Assembly: GCA_034439955.1 (NCBI GenBank)
Contig: JAWXBJ010000044.1
Coordinates: 1 to 6,437, forward strand
Origin: UBA7672 sp034439955
GTDB taxonomy: Bacteria; Pseudomonadota; Alphaproteobacteria; Caulobacterales; Hyphomonadaceae
Direction: 5' to 3'
DNA: 6,437 nucleotides
Shown: piece after piece, positions 5,815 through 6,437 of the stretch
How positions within the stretch are numbered: the first letter of the stretch is position 1
Layout of the letters: each line of letters opens with the position of its first letter
Translations under genes and position numbers: made by a program
Notes under the pieces: model-generated
What the model was told of the DNA's origin: nothing
The model's input: only the letters and a program-made list of their open reading frames with translations
Database searches by the model: none

Positions 5815-6437
5815 CCCCTGCACCCTCCAATCCCACCACCCGCGCCTGGCTTCGCATCGCCATGCGCGAACTCGCCGGAGGCGTCGGCGGCTTCTGGATT
5901 TACTTCGCCTGTCTGGCTCTCGGCGCGTGGGCGATCGCGGCGGCGGGTTCCGTCACCGAGGCGTTCAATCGCGGCCTCTCCCAGCAGTCGCGCACGCTTC
6001 TGGGCGGCGACGCCCAGCTCTCCTTCTCGCAGCGCGAGGCAAGCCCTGCCGAGCTCGCCTGGATGACGGAGCGCGCCGAGGCGCTCACCCGATCGGCCAG
6101 CGTCGATGTCATGGGGCGCATCGCGAATGAGGGCGGGCCCGGCGACATCATCCGCCAGATCGACGTGCGGGGCGTTGACGCGCTTTTCCCCCTGATCGGC
6201 GAAGTCCAGCTCGACCCGGCTTTGCCGCTCGCCGCCACGCTGGAGAAGCGCGAGGGCGTCTGGGGCATCGCCGCCAGCCAGACCCTGCTGGACGAGTTCG
6301 GCCTCGCCGTCGGCGGCCGGCTCGAACTGGGCGGCGTCGACGTTGATATCCGCGCCCGCCTCGACGGTGAACCCGACCGCCTTGGCAAGCCCGGCGCCTT
6401 CCAGCCAAGCGCCCTCATCGCGCTCGACGCCCTGCGC
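5811..6437 (+). CDS. ybbP: FtsX-like ABC permease, YbbP type (partial, C-terminus off the right edge)
   Basis: The first 209 residues are present, with no stop before the edge. A short cytoplasmic N-terminus with W-L-R-I-A-M-R-E-L is followed by a membrane helix at about 27-47 (GGFWIYFACLALGAWAIAAAG) and the start of a large periplasmic domain: GLSQQSRTLLGGDAQLSFS (55-73), then a segment resembling the MacB periplasmic core, including VRGVDALFPLIGEVQL (119-134). The RREL-like start, a single leading helix and 'LLGGD' are typical of YbbP-like permeases, which are around 800 residues with ten helices. The ATG at 5811 overlaps the previous stop (ATGA) and has a strong GGAGGAAGG (5796-5804) ahead of it. 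With YbbA it should form an inner-membrane complex that moves or extracts hydrophobic compounds, possibly handing them to TesA. Confidence 0.88.
   Translation, partial: MTPAPSNPTTRAWLRIAMRELAGGVGGFWIYFACLALGAWAIAAAGSVTEAFNRGLSQQSRTLLGGDAQLSFSQREASPAELAWMTERAEALTRSASVDVMGRIANEGGPGDIIRQIDVRGVDALFPLIGEVQLDPALPLAATLEKREGVWGIAASQTLLDEFGLAVGGRLELGGVDVDIRARLDGEPDRLGKPGAFQPSALIALDALR

Noticed and set aside
1..6437. CRISPR array, tRNA, rRNA, insertion sequence or attachment site
   Set aside because: No regularly spaced repeats, tRNA-like cloverleaf, transposase or integrase reading frame, or matching terminal repeats were seen on either strand.

Overview
The window is GC-rich DNA with tightly packed genes, from a Gram-negative bacterium. 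The gene set (three predicted lipoproteins, a periplasmic haem c quinoprotein, a tesA/ybbA/ybbP block) and a bulged palindrome of alphaproteobacterial style suggest an alphaproteobacterium, perhaps of the Caulobacterales/Maricaulales/Hyphomonadaceae type. The lineage is an inference from style, not from a marker gene.

Left part (1-3344): a divergent pair. On the minus strand, running off the left edge, is a haem c plus PQQ beta-propeller lipoprotein of the polyvinyl-alcohol-dehydrogenase-like type. On the plus strand is a secreted DUF3089 alpha/beta-hydrolase lipoprotein. The roughly 340-base gap between them holds a candidate promoter for each gene and two strong stem-loops side by side (1851-1898 and 1914-1952).

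Middle (3345-4091): a short GAAA-capped hairpin, then an unrecognised 221-residue protein with a striking R-N-S-N-S motif. Its 3' end overlaps the tail of the next gene, tesA, which runs toward it.

Right part (4010-6437): tesA on the minus strand (an SGNH esterase, here with a lipobox) is divergent from a plus-strand operon of an ABC ATPase (YbbA type), a small single-span membrane protein and an FtsX-like permease (YbbP type, cut by the right edge). The tesA / ybbA-ybbP arrangement is the same as in E. coli, where the products are thought to act together on hydrophobic or lipid-like compounds at the inner membrane. The unusual point is the extra 102-residue membrane protein translationally coupled between ATPase and permease. 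It is less GC-rich than its neighbours and is a candidate extra subunit of this system.
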